Source of the DNA: Chitinophagaceae bacterium
GTDB taxonomy: Bacteria; Bacteroidota; Bacteroidia; Chitinophagales; Chitinophagaceae
Reading direction: 5' to 3'
NCBI GenBank assembly: GCA_003151295.1
Contig: PLXD01000450.1
Location: 4,972 to 11,627, forward strand
Length of the DNA: 6,656 nt
Shown: positions 1-6,594 of the stretch, piece by piece
How the letters are laid out: each line of letters starts with the position of its first letter
Numbering within the stretch: the stretch's first letter is position 1
Notes under the pieces: model-generated
Seen by the model: the letters and a program-made list of their open reading frames with translations, nothing else
Told to the model about the DNA's origin: nothing
Databases searched by the model: none
Translations under genes and position numbers: made by a program

Positions 1-923
1 CAGGGGCCGGGATCTTCTTCCTTACTGTTGATGGCTCCACCGGTAATGCCCGGTATCTCCTGGTTACATATAACATTCTTACCATTGGTTACTACGGTTA
101 CCAATCTGCCCACTAAGGTTATATCATATGATTGCCATTCACCCGCATCTTTTGCCATCATTTTGTTAGGCGGGAGGAAGCCATAGATGGCACTGAACTG
201 GTTATTGACAGGCTCTGGTTCGCCACCTTTGGTATCAATGATCTGCACCTCATAACGACCGCGAAGGTAGACGCCGCTGTTACTACCATGCGGGTAACGA
301 AATTCAATATGAAGTTTAAAGTCCGTAAAAGTTTTATCACTGATCAAATTAGCACCTGAATGAGGACTTCTCAATATACCGGACTCCGCTATCCATTGGT
401 TTTCACCATCCGTATGCCATCCATTAACATCCTTGCCGTTGAACAGTCTGATAGGTTCTCCCCAAACAGGCTCTTTTGATCTACTCAGAGAAGGGGCTCG
501 AACACCGGTCCAGTTATAGGTTTTTCCATCGGTATAAACCATTGAGCCTTTAAGTAAATCGCCGTCAACCGTAAATTCAAAATCCATATACCGGTTTCCT
601 TCTTCCCATTGGGGAGGAATGGAAAAGCTGTATTTACCATCGTTCAGTTTGACTTCCGAAATGGGGCGGGCACTTCCAAAGGCATACACAAAACGGCCGA
701 TAAGCGTATGCGTTCCTGATTTCTGCACTTCTAACCAGGAAGGCAGGCTTTTCCCTGATTTGTCAATAGTAATATCCCACCTTCCAATCACGGCAGGCTC
801 TTGCGGCTCTTCAAACATTAGAGGTGAGGCCTTGGCTGACGAAAGGACAAACAATAACAAAATAACTTGAATCTGTATATAACGGCAAATGTACTTACTG
901 CTGAAAACTGATAATTTTCTCAT
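1..923 (-). CDS. Secreted DUF1080 (3-keto-disaccharide hydrolase-type) protein, C-terminus cut off by window edge
   Basis: I translated this frame by hand: 307 codons are open from the ATG at 921-923 to the window edge, with an in-frame stop at 933-935 just upstream, which fixes the start. Residues 1-33 look like a signal peptide (MRKL, then a hydrophobic run ILLLFVLSSAKA). Residues 44-145 form a small beta-rich domain (starts IGRWDIT, ends YNWTGVRAP) that often precedes DUF1080. Residues 158-307 are DUF1080 / PF06439: LFNGKDVNGWH at 160-170, HIEFRYPHGSNSGVYLRGRY at 205-224, GEWQSYDITLVGR at 261-273 and NQEIPGITGGA at 287-297. Known family role: concanavalin-like fold; characterised members hydrolyse 3-keto-glycosides made by a Gfo/Idh/MocA-type oxidoreductase. 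Only about 20-30 residues should be missing, judging from remembered homologues. A purine-rich AAAGAAG precedes the start. Family assignment is strong; the substrate is unknown, and no partner oxidoreductase is in the window. Confidence 0.93.
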   Translation of the reverse strand, partial: MRKLSVFSSKYICRYIQIQVILLLFVLSSAKASPLMFEEPQEPAVIGRWDITIDKSGKSLPSWLEVQKSGTHTLIGRFVYAFGSARPISEVKLNDGKYSFSIPPQWEEGNRYMDFEFTVDGDLLKGSMVYTDGKTYNWTGVRAPSLSRSKEPVWGEPIRLFNGKDVNGWHTDGENQWIAESGILRSPHSGANLISDKTFTDFKLHIEFRYPHGSNSGVYLRGRYEVQIIDTKGGEPEPVNNQFSAIYGFLPPNKMMAKDAGEWQSYDITLVGRLVTVVTNGKNVICNQEIPGITGGAINSKEEDPGP

Positions 924-949
924 ATGCTTCTTTTAATAAAAACTGTACC

Positions 950-979
950 CCCAAAAACAAAGCGGAGTTTTTGTTTGGG
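950..979 (-). promoter_or_regulatory. Stem-loop in the leader of the DUF1080 gene
   Basis: On the plus strand CCCAAA (950-955) pairs with TTTGGG (974-979), and after a two-base bulge CAAA (958-961) pairs with TTTG (970-973), leaving an 8-base loop. The structure lies 27 bases upstream of the start at 923, so it would sit in the mRNA leader. A weak -7-like TATCTTTA (minus strand, 994-1001) lies just upstream of it, but I find no matching -33 box. No T-tract follows, so a terminator is unlikely. The stem is AT-rich and could be chance. Confidence 0.25.
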
Positions 980-1106
980 AATGTTTCTTGCTTTAAAGAT
1001 ACTTTTTTGTTTTTAATTTTGAGTGGAAATTATGCGAAGTCAGATCATAAATTAACTGAAGTATTTCACAAGATAGCATATAACAATATTTCTCATTTTA
1101 ACAGGC

Positions 1107-1144
1107 AATTCAAACGGATCACCGGCCTGACTGAGTTTGGAATT
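1107..1144 (-). terminator. Imperfect inverted repeat directly after the DUF4838 gene; possible terminator or processing hairpin
   Basis: AATTCAAAC (1107-1115) is the reverse complement of GTTTGAATT, and the right arm is GTTTG (1135-1139), one bulged G (1140), then AATT (1141-1144): nine pairs with one bulge. The 19-base loop contains a further small TCA/TGA pairing around CCGGCC. It begins at the base after the stop codon at 1145-1147. No clear U-tract follows on the minus strand, so intrinsic termination is uncertain. It may instead partly separate expression of the DUF4838 and DUF1080 genes or protect a 3' end. Confidence 0.3.
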
Positions 1145-2983
1145 CTATTTAGCGTTCTCAACCGACTGTTCGAAAAGGAGGCGATCCTTTTCGGCGCTTG
1201 CAGCGTCGGTTTCGCTGTAATATGTGATCTTCTCCTGTTCAACAATACGCCTGAATTGGTCAAAGCTTCCGTCGCTCCTGGCGGCTACGGGGTTACGTTT
1301 GCATTGGAGATATAATACGGGCAGGGAAGCCATTTCCACGCGCCGCAATATCTCCCCGTTATCGGCGACGATCTTCGCTTTTTCAAATAAGCGGAGTGAT
1401 TGGACTACCAGGTCTTCCGAGAACAGGCTATCCTGCGGGGTCATTCCTAAATGAATATGGGAGGTCGGCGTTATACGGCCTTGCAAGAGGTCCAGGTAGG
1501 CGTGGACGTATTTCCCCGCCCTCCCGTAATAGCCGTACAGGAAGTCTCTGATGATCTCTTCCGTGTCGGCGTCCGGATTCCAGAGAAGGCGGGCGATCAG
1601 GTACGTTTTCAGTTCGGCGAATTCTCCTCCCGGGCTCTGGTAGGCGGCCTCTTCCATGATACCGATGGCATGGTTTTCCCGGAAGGTCATAATGTTCGGC
1701 TTCAGAACGTTGATATTCGGAAAAGGTATGATATAATTGCTAAAATTGACCACATAGTCCCAGATATAGAGATGTGGGGAAATGGAGGACCATCCCCGCA
1801 GGTCGTTCATGAAAGATTTGTTTTGGGGACAGAATTTCAGGTCATGCGACCTGCAGACTTCTATCGGGCACAAACGGACCACAACATTTTGGCGGGGGTG
1901 CATATTTTTGGGAGGGGTCCTTGTATACTGGTAGGCCAATGTGCCGATGAATTTATCGGGAAATTCCTTTTCGACCGCTGCGGCTACCTGGTTGACGAAC
2001 CAGATGATCGGTCCCGATTCGCTTCCTTCCTGTCGTACGATGTGCTGGCATTTATCGCACTGGCAGGGGTTGAAATTATCGTTTTGAGATACATCGTAGA
2101 TGAGGTATTCGGGGTTTTCGCGCATGCGTTTTTTGATCCTCTCCGTAATGATCTTCAGGACATCGGGGTTGGTCAGGCATAACTGGGCCTCGTCATGGGT
2201 TCGCTTCCCGTTGATCAGGCTATAATATTCGGGGTGCTTCCCGAAGAATTCCGAAGGAGGCACGAGCGGATAAAAAGTATGCACATACCCGTAAGCTTCC
2301 ACGCCGCCGGGTTGACTGACGAATCCCATACGACCATTCATTTTATTCCTGGCAGCCCAGAGCGTGTCAAATGCCTCAAAGTAGAAATCGTTCCGGACCC
2401 TGATGCCTGGGGATTCGCTATGATCGTAGCGGGCGAATCTGGCTTCTTCCTTTTGGGGGATCATGGTGACGGAAGGAGTATACCAGCGACAGCCGAACTC
2501 GTTTTCGAGAAAGGACATGACGCCGTAGAGTGTGCCCCGTTCCTTGCCCCCAAAGATCAGGATATCGGGGCCTGCGTTGCAGTAGCGGAAGGATTCATCG
2601 TGATCAGCAGGGCCAGGAGATTGCAGCTTTTCTTTCACCAGTTCATTATAGCCAAGAAGGATCCGGGGCCCGGAATAGGATTGGCTTTCGGCGTGGCCCA
2701 GGCGCTGGATGGGAAAATCAGCCCCGCTGATCTCGTGAAGCCAATGCTGGAGCTCCTTAGCGGCCCATTGTTCGGATTCGGAGGCGGCGGTTCCAAGGAT
2801 GATGCGGTAATTTGTCCGATGGTTCGAAAACAGGGTGTATTCATTTTGCCCTGCGGCCGCCGGAGGAATGGAGGAGAACAGGAGCCTGTTTCCTCTTGCC
2901 GAAGAGGAAACAGACAAAGTCAGGAGAGTTGAGGTTGTCACGAGCGAAAGCAAAAGCGAAAGGGAGAGTGTCAGTTTTCTCAT
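1145..2983 (-). CDS. Secreted DUF4838 protein, GH163-related glycoside hydrolase candidate
   Basis: 612 residues with an N-terminal signal peptide (MRKLTLSLSLLLSL, then a Ser/Thr/Leu-rich segment to about residue 30). Residues 58-170 resemble the alpha/beta domain that precedes catalytic barrels in GH20 and GH67 enzymes (YRIILGTAASESEQWAAKEL at 59-78, GTLYGVMSFLENEFGCRWY at 150-168). Residues 230-480 match DUF4838: PEYYSLINGKR at 251-261, AQLCLTNPDV at 266-275, YDVSQNDN at 296-303, then C307-x-C309-x2-C312, and GIMEEAAYQ at 441-449. From memory, the DUF4838 fold is the one from which CAZy family GH163 (endo-beta-N-acetylglucosaminidases on complex N-glycans) was described; that activity is a suggestion, not shown here. 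The acidic residues in SQNDN and MEE are my candidates for catalysis. The gene starts 55 bases after the GH2-like gene with no separate promoter seen, so co-transcription is likely. It is visibly more GC-rich than its neighbours. Confidence 0.9.
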   Translation of the reverse strand: MRKLTLSLSLLLSLVTTSTLLTLSVSSSARGNRLLFSSIPPAAAGQNEYTLFSNHRTNYRIILGTAASESEQWAAKELQHWLHEISGADFPIQRLGHAESQSYSGPRILLGYNELVKEKLQSPGPADHDESFRYCNAGPDILIFGGKERGTLYGVMSFLENEFGCRWYTPSVTMIPQKEEARFARYDHSESPGIRVRNDFYFEAFDTLWAARNKMNGRMGFVSQPGGVEAYGYVHTFYPLVPPSEFFGKHPEYYSLINGKRTHDEAQLCLTNPDVLKIITERIKKRMRENPEYLIYDVSQNDNFNPCQCDKCQHIVRQEGSESGPIIWFVNQVAAAVEKEFPDKFIGTLAYQYTRTPPKNMHPRQNVVVRLCPIEVCRSHDLKFCPQNKSFMNDLRGWSSISPHLYIWDYVVNFSNYIIPFPNINVLKPNIMTFRENHAIGIMEEAAYQSPGGEFAELKTYLIARLLWNPDADTEEIIRDFLYGYYGRAGKYVHAYLDLLQGRITPTSHIHLGMTPQDSLFSEDLVVQSLRLFEKAKIVADNGEILRRVEMASLPVLYLQCKRNPVAARSDGSFDQFRRIVEQEKITYYSETDAASAEKDRLLFEQSVENAK

Positions 2984-3037
2984 AATATCGTAAAAATAAT
3001 GATTTTCCGCCCTAACCGATTACCTGCATTATTTCCT

Positions 3038-3071
3038 TCTAAAAAATCAATATCCGCTCTAAAAAATCAAT
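3038..3071 (-). repeat. Two copies of a 14-base direct repeat, period 20, at the end of the GH2-like gene
   Basis: The minus strand reads ATTGATTTTTTAGA at 3071-3058 and again at 3051-3038. Since 20 is not a multiple of three, the copies are read in different frames: the first encodes Ile-Asp-Phe-Leu-Glu and the second supplies Leu-Ile-Phe and the TAG stop at 3039-3041. This looks like replication slippage at the gene end. Confidence 0.85.
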
Positions 3072-5816
3072 TGGAAGTTCATGAGACGGATTGAATTTAT
3101 CACCAGACGCATAATTCAATAAACTCGCTTTAAGCTGCCTCGCCGAAGGCCGTTTTTCAGAATCGGTAGTAAGGTCTAACGCACAAATCAACAGCTTCCC
3201 CTTCCCTACACGGGTTTCAAAAATGAGCCCCAATTTATAATTACGCTCATAGTTATCGATAACCTGTACAATGGGACGATAATCCGCAGGCGTCTCATTC
3301 AGAATAATTGACTTAGACCTGTCAAATTTATCTTCCCATTCATGTTGCTCTGAATCACCTGCAATACCGTACGACGTCTGTGCGGTAAATCTTCCGAGCA
3401 GATCGCCCCATTGCCAATCGCTATAGGATTCCGTTGGGAAACCAGCCAAAGCCGGATGTTTGGGATCGCAGAGAATACTCAAAGTTCCTATCTGATTAAA
3501 AAGCCGCATATCCCAAAAAGCCGGCATATACGAACCGGGGATAGCACTTTTCCCCTTTGAGACAGGAGGGAACTGACGTATAACATCTGCCCCCATAAAT
3601 GCACTCTCTATTTCATACAAACCCTGTTTCGGAGAGGAAAACAATACCACGTTTTCTCCTTTTGCCAACGCTTCCCTGGTGGATTCATCAAAGGCATAGG
3701 ATACTCTTACATTACCGGGTGTTTTCGGCTGGCTTGAAGGATAAACCCAAAGATTCCAACAATTGGATACCCCTGCTGCGTTCACAGTAACTATTAAACG
3801 GGAAGACACCAACACCTCTTTCAAAGAGGCTTGAATATCGCCCAATGATTCTACTTTTCCTGTCTCCAGCTCTTTAATGTGGAAAATTCCAGACGCTATT
3901 TTATTGCCTTTTTCATCTTCGATCTTCCAACCGGATCCTGATCGTATATTCTTAGGGCCATAATTCGAAATCATGGCTTTTGCGTTGAATTCCTCCTCAT
4001 TTATATATATTCTCTTAGGCATGCTCAGCAGGCATACTACCGGGGCACAAAAGCGTTGGAATTCTCCGGGAGTTATAAGCCCTTTTGAATCCCAAAAGGC
4101 ATCCAGCCACCCTATGATCGCACCTCCTTCTCCGGGAAAATCACGCGCTTCGACAATTTGAAAACCCCCATAAGGATAGGTTCGCAAACACCCTTCAATC
4201 TCTTCTTTGTATAAGGATACTGCAAATTTTCCGCTTGCTTGCACAAAGGCCTTGTTTTGGTCTGCCATATTATGTTTATCCAGCGAATTGCGAAAACGCT
4301 CATAGTTATAAGCTCTCAGCGTTCCTGTAAATTTTGTTATCTGGTCAAAGTCAGGATAGCTTGCCCATTGCCCTACTTCGTGAGCCAATACAGGCATTGG
4401 AGATAGTCTATACTTATCTATATCGCTGCCTTTCAATAATGTCCATCTGTTCCAATCGGTACCGGATCCTTTAATTCCCCGTTGACCGATTTCGGTCCCT
4501 CTTTCGGCATAGTCCCCGTTTGAAAGGGTATCACCGTTCTGGCAACGATATAACATACGGGTATCTATATTCCTGCCTTTCTTCACCAGCACCTCTAATG
4601 GCCCGGGAGATTCATAGCCCATAGCCATAAATGCAAATGAAGGGTGATTACCATAATTTTCAAGGATCTTTTGCAATTCCTCACCAAGAAATTGATCGCG
4701 TGCCGGATGTTGGCCAAATACAGGCGCATCCATTGACCAAAACGGAAGTTCAACCTGAAAGAACATTCCAAGTTCATCGGCAGCCTGAAAAGCCGATTCT
4801 GGAGGACACCAGGAGTTGAATCGCATAAAATTAAATCCATAGGATTTACAGATTCCCAAAACACGCTGCCATGCCTCTTTCTCCATGGGAGGATAACCCG
4901 TCAACGGGTATATACATTCGTTCACAGGCCCTCGGATCAGCGTTGGTCTGCCGTTTAAAACAAATTGCCCCTTTCTTGTCGTTAACGCTCTTATACCAAA
5001 GAATATACTCTTTTTATCCTTATATCTACCTGCTATAAGCGTAAGGGTTAAGAGGTTCAACCGGGGCGAAAATTCATCCCAATTCGGGGCATTTGATTTG
5101 AACGGCATATCTATTAAAGCACCCGATACTGGTATTGTAAAGCGCCGGCTTTCTATTCTTGCCCATTGTGGCTTTCCTGTGATGTTGCCTATCTTTATCT
5201 GCAAATGGCCAGGTTGAACCTGTACTTCCCGGATCCATACAGGGTCTGTAGCCCGCAATTCAATTCGTCCGATGATCCCGTTCCAATTTCCTTGGGTATC
5301 GTCCGAAATAGCAAAACCCCATGTTCCTATAGGTAGCTTTCCATAAGAATTATTTACGCAGATCGTTAAAATATGGATCCTGGAAGAAATAACCCCAAAA
5401 TCATACAAATGAGGCGTAGAGAGACTATTCTGGATCCCATAAGGTTCCCCATCCAACCATACGGATGATACCCAGTGACATCTCTCTAAAAACAGTTCCA
5501 ATCGTTTCCCTTGCCAGGAAGACGCCAGTTCGATCTTTCGCTGGTACCATGCCTTCCCCTCATACTTTATTATCCTTGTTAAACGGTTCGAGTCCGGTAC
5601 AGCGTTTTTTATACCAAACCCCCTTTGCTCGCATGAACCGGGTAATTCAATTGAATCCGGAAGAAACGTATTAAACCAACTCTCCGACAAACCTTTATCC
5701 TCAGGGTCCAGGTGGAACCTCCACTCTCCCGCCAAAGACAGCATCTGGCTGCGCCCACCAACTACGGCCAGTGTCATAAAGCCCAAAACCAGGAGAATAC
5801 ATTTAATTACCTTCAT
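3039..5816 (-). CDS. Exported GH2-like glycoside hydrolase (clan GH-A) with C-terminal amidotransferase-like region
   Basis: 925 residues. Residues 1-24 form a signal peptide with no lipobox. Residues 26-190 are the GH2 sugar-binding jelly-roll domain (LAGEWRFHLDPED at 28-40, LPGS at 58-61, WYQRKIEL at 90-97). About 190-280 is an Ig-like domain, and 285-590 the TIM barrel (LNGRPTLIRG at 287-296, MRFNSWCPPESAFQAADELG at 331-350, QVELPFW at 354-360). In NHPSFAFMAMGYES (390-403), E402 aligns with the GH2 acid/base, but the Asn normally before it is Tyr401. E480 in LAHEVGQW is the likely nucleophile. About 705-905 resembles a class I glutamine amidotransferase-like domain (GENVVLFSSP at 720-729). 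The exact GH2 subgroup and substrate are unknown. An in-frame TGA two codons before the ATG fixes the start; no Shine-Dalgarno is seen. It is probably the first gene of the operon. Confidence 0.92.
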   Translation of the reverse strand: MKVIKCILLVLGFMTLAVVGGRSQMLSLAGEWRFHLDPEDKGLSESWFNTFLPDSIELPGSCEQRGFGIKNAVPDSNRLTRIIKYEGKAWYQRKIELASSWQGKRLELFLERCHWVSSVWLDGEPYGIQNSLSTPHLYDFGVISSRIHILTICVNNSYGKLPIGTWGFAISDDTQGNWNGIIGRIELRATDPVWIREVQVQPGHLQIKIGNITGKPQWARIESRRFTIPVSGALIDMPFKSNAPNWDEFSPRLNLLTLTLIAGRYKDKKSIFFGIRALTTRKGQFVLNGRPTLIRGPVNECIYPLTGYPPMEKEAWQRVLGICKSYGFNFMRFNSWCPPESAFQAADELGMFFQVELPFWSMDAPVFGQHPARDQFLGEELQKILENYGNHPSFAFMAMGYESPGPLEVLVKKGRNIDTRMLYRCQNGDTLSNGDYAERGTEIGQRGIKGSGTDWNRWTLLKGSDIDKYRLSPMPVLAHEVGQWASYPDFDQITKFTGTLRAYNYERFRNSLDKHNMADQNKAFVQASGKFAVSLYKEEIEGCLRTYPYGGFQIVEARDFPGEGGAIIGWLDAFWDSKGLITPGEFQRFCAPVVCLLSMPKRIYINEEEFNAKAMISNYGPKNIRSGSGWKIEDEKGNKIASGIFHIKELETGKVESLGDIQASLKEVLVSSRLIVTVNAAGVSNCWNLWVYPSSQPKTPGNVRVSYAFDESTREALAKGENVVLFSSPKQGLYEIESAFMGADVIRQFPPVSKGKSAIPGSYMPAFWDMRLFNQIGTLSILCDPKHPALAGFPTESYSDWQWGDLLGRFTAQTSYGIAGDSEQHEWEDKFDRSKSIILNETPADYRPIVQVIDNYERNYKLGLIFETRVGKGKLLICALDLTTDSEKRPSARQLKASLLNYASGDKFNPSHELPIDFLERILIF

Positions 5817-5846
5817 AGATCAGATTCACTTTATACGAACTCATTC

Positions 5847-5877
5847 CAAACATACCGCGTAATCTGCAATTAAGAAA
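5847..5877 (-). promoter_or_regulatory. Bacteroidota-type promoter candidate for the GH2-like operon
   Basis: The minus strand reads TTTC at 5877-5874, a 19-base gap, then TATGTTTG at 5854-5847. The second box fits TAnnTTTG exactly and the first differs from TTTG by one base. The spacing matches the usual Bacteroidota arrangement. Transcription would begin near 5841, leaving a leader of about 25 bases before the ATG at 5816. This is a motif match only. Confidence 0.5.
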
Positions 5878-5894
5878 GTTTTATATGCGAATAA

Positions 5895-5985
5895 TAACCG
5901 GATCGATGTGAAGCGATCAAAAATAAAATTCCTACATATAAATACAATTACTTATATTTAAAGGAGAAGACATCGCTAACCGGAT
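5895..5985. repeat. Direct repeat TAACCGGAT (two copies) and short inverted repeat in the divergent intergenic region
   Basis: TAACCGGAT occurs at 5895-5903 and 5977-5985, 82 bases apart, between the divergently oriented operon and the AraC-type pseudogene. The first copy overlaps an inverted repeat, GATCG (5901-5905) and CGATC (5914-5918), with an 8-base spacer. AraC regulators often bind short direct repeats, so these could be old operator sites. The repeats are real; the function is speculative. Confidence 0.3.
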
Positions 5986-6001
5986 TCTTTTATTCTTCCT
6001 T

Positions 6002-6281
6002 ATGATAATGAAGGAATACGTACCTAAGACTAACCTGATTAAATACATTCATCGCTATTGGATAGTAAGTAGTCCCGAGCCGATGCCCGCCGAAAAATGC
6101 GTGATGGATGAGTTCGTAAAATTGTTTATTTACATACCTGAAGCTCATCTTCTGCATCTTCCGGCCATTTGGTTTCTTCAGCCTCTTTAAAACGCCCATT
6201 CACCTGCTCAACAATAACGTGGGGCCGCTGGAAGCATTCCTGGGCAATCGTACCACGGAGATACTAAGCTGGGAAAAATAG
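6002..6281 (+). pseudogene. Decayed AraC-family regulator (DUF6597-type N-terminal region only)
   Basis: Frame starting at 6002 (or ATG 6008) gives MKEYVPKTNLIKYIHRYW, the typical opening of AraC regulators with a DUF6597-type sensor domain, followed by EKCVMDEFVKLFIYI where relatives have a PDG-x-x-x-LIF-like segment. That frame ends at 6188-6190. A second piece lies in the +1 frame from about 6153 to the TAG at 6279-6281: FRPFGFFSLFKTPIHLL and then GPLEAFLGN, which matches the family's later G-x-RF-x-P-x-GF ... LF-x-x-P-x-x-x-L ... V-x-LE-x-x-x-G region. The two pieces are almost adjacent or overlapping, although intact proteins have roughly 50-60 residues between them, so there is an internal deletion plus a frameshift. 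No C-terminal AraC helix-turn-helix follows. It is divergent from the GH2-like operon, the usual place for its regulator. The family match is from memory of consensus motifs. Confidence 0.75.
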
Positions 6282-6594
6282 ACTTGTCGTTCTTTTGTCG
6301 GTTTTCAGCATGTGTTCGTCGGATATTTCCGTCTTTTCCTATTGCAGGAAACCACCTTTATGAGAATTATTATTTACTTAATTTAAAACTCACCAAACAT
6401 GAAAAGGACGTTATTAAACCATGGAAAACGCAAGGGTAAATATTGATTCACTGCAAATGCACCAGACCAAAGAATTGACCGAAGGGAGAAGTCAGTGGTT
6501 TTCGTTTATTTTCCCCGAACATCACTCCGATGAAATATACAGTGTGGTTGCCGAGTAAACATGTAATCCTCCGGTTTTCTATAAAATAATCTAT
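6282..6594. other. Non-coding or degraded stretch downstream of the regulator pseudogene
   Basis: All three plus frames are broken by stops. One stretch at 6347-6439 reads without stop and contains LTKHEKDVIK (6389-6418), faintly like the start of a LuxR-type helix-turn-helix, but it ends at once and lacks a start. I see no RNA gene, CRISPR array or transposase remnant. It may be further debris of the lost regulator or simply a spacer. Confidence 0.5.
6421..6558 (+). CDS. Doubtful 45-residue ORF
   Basis: ATG at 6421 to TAA at 6556-6558 encodes 45 residues beginning MENARVNIDS and ending DEIYSVVAE, with PEHHSDEIY in the middle. An in-frame stop at 6415-6417 lies just upstream. An AAAAGGA sequence lies about 13 bases before the ATG, a long spacing for a ribosome site. 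I recognise no family. The length is within what chance allows in this region, and it sits in decayed surroundings. It could be a fragment of a larger lost gene; the acidic/His-rich HHSDEIY vaguely recalls cupin-type sensor domains, which I would not rely on. Confidence 0.2.
   Translation: MENARVNIDSLQMHQTKELTEGRSQWFSFIFPEHHSDEIYSVVAE

Noticed and set aside
971..1315. Plus-strand ORF of 114 residues across the spacer and the DUF4838 3' end
   Set aside because: Half of it overlaps the real gene antisense and the rest is AT-rich spacer. No start context or family resemblance.
1451..2932. Two long plus-strand ORFs (243 and 245 residues) in the same frame, opposite the DUF4838 gene
   Set aside because: They lie codon-for-codon opposite a clear family member and are open only because that gene rarely uses TTA, CTA or TCA. 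Their translations show no domain or signal I recognise.
5953..5960. TATATTTA as a plus-strand promoter for the regulator pseudogene
   Set aside because: It differs from TAnnTTTG at one base in an AT-rich stretch and has no convincing upstream TTTG box.
5990..6199. Minus-strand ORF of 69 residues opposite the AraC remnant
   Set aside because: The plus strand shows recognisable AraC motifs over the same bases; the minus translation resembles nothing.
6347..6439. Stretch containing LTKHEKDVIK, possibly a LuxR-type helix-turn-helix remnant
   Set aside because: Only about ten residues resemble the family, the rest of the helix-turn-helix is absent in all frames, and there is no start codon.
6399..6446. 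15-codon ORF starting MKRTLLN
   Set aside because: Too short, ends almost at once, and lies in degraded sequence.
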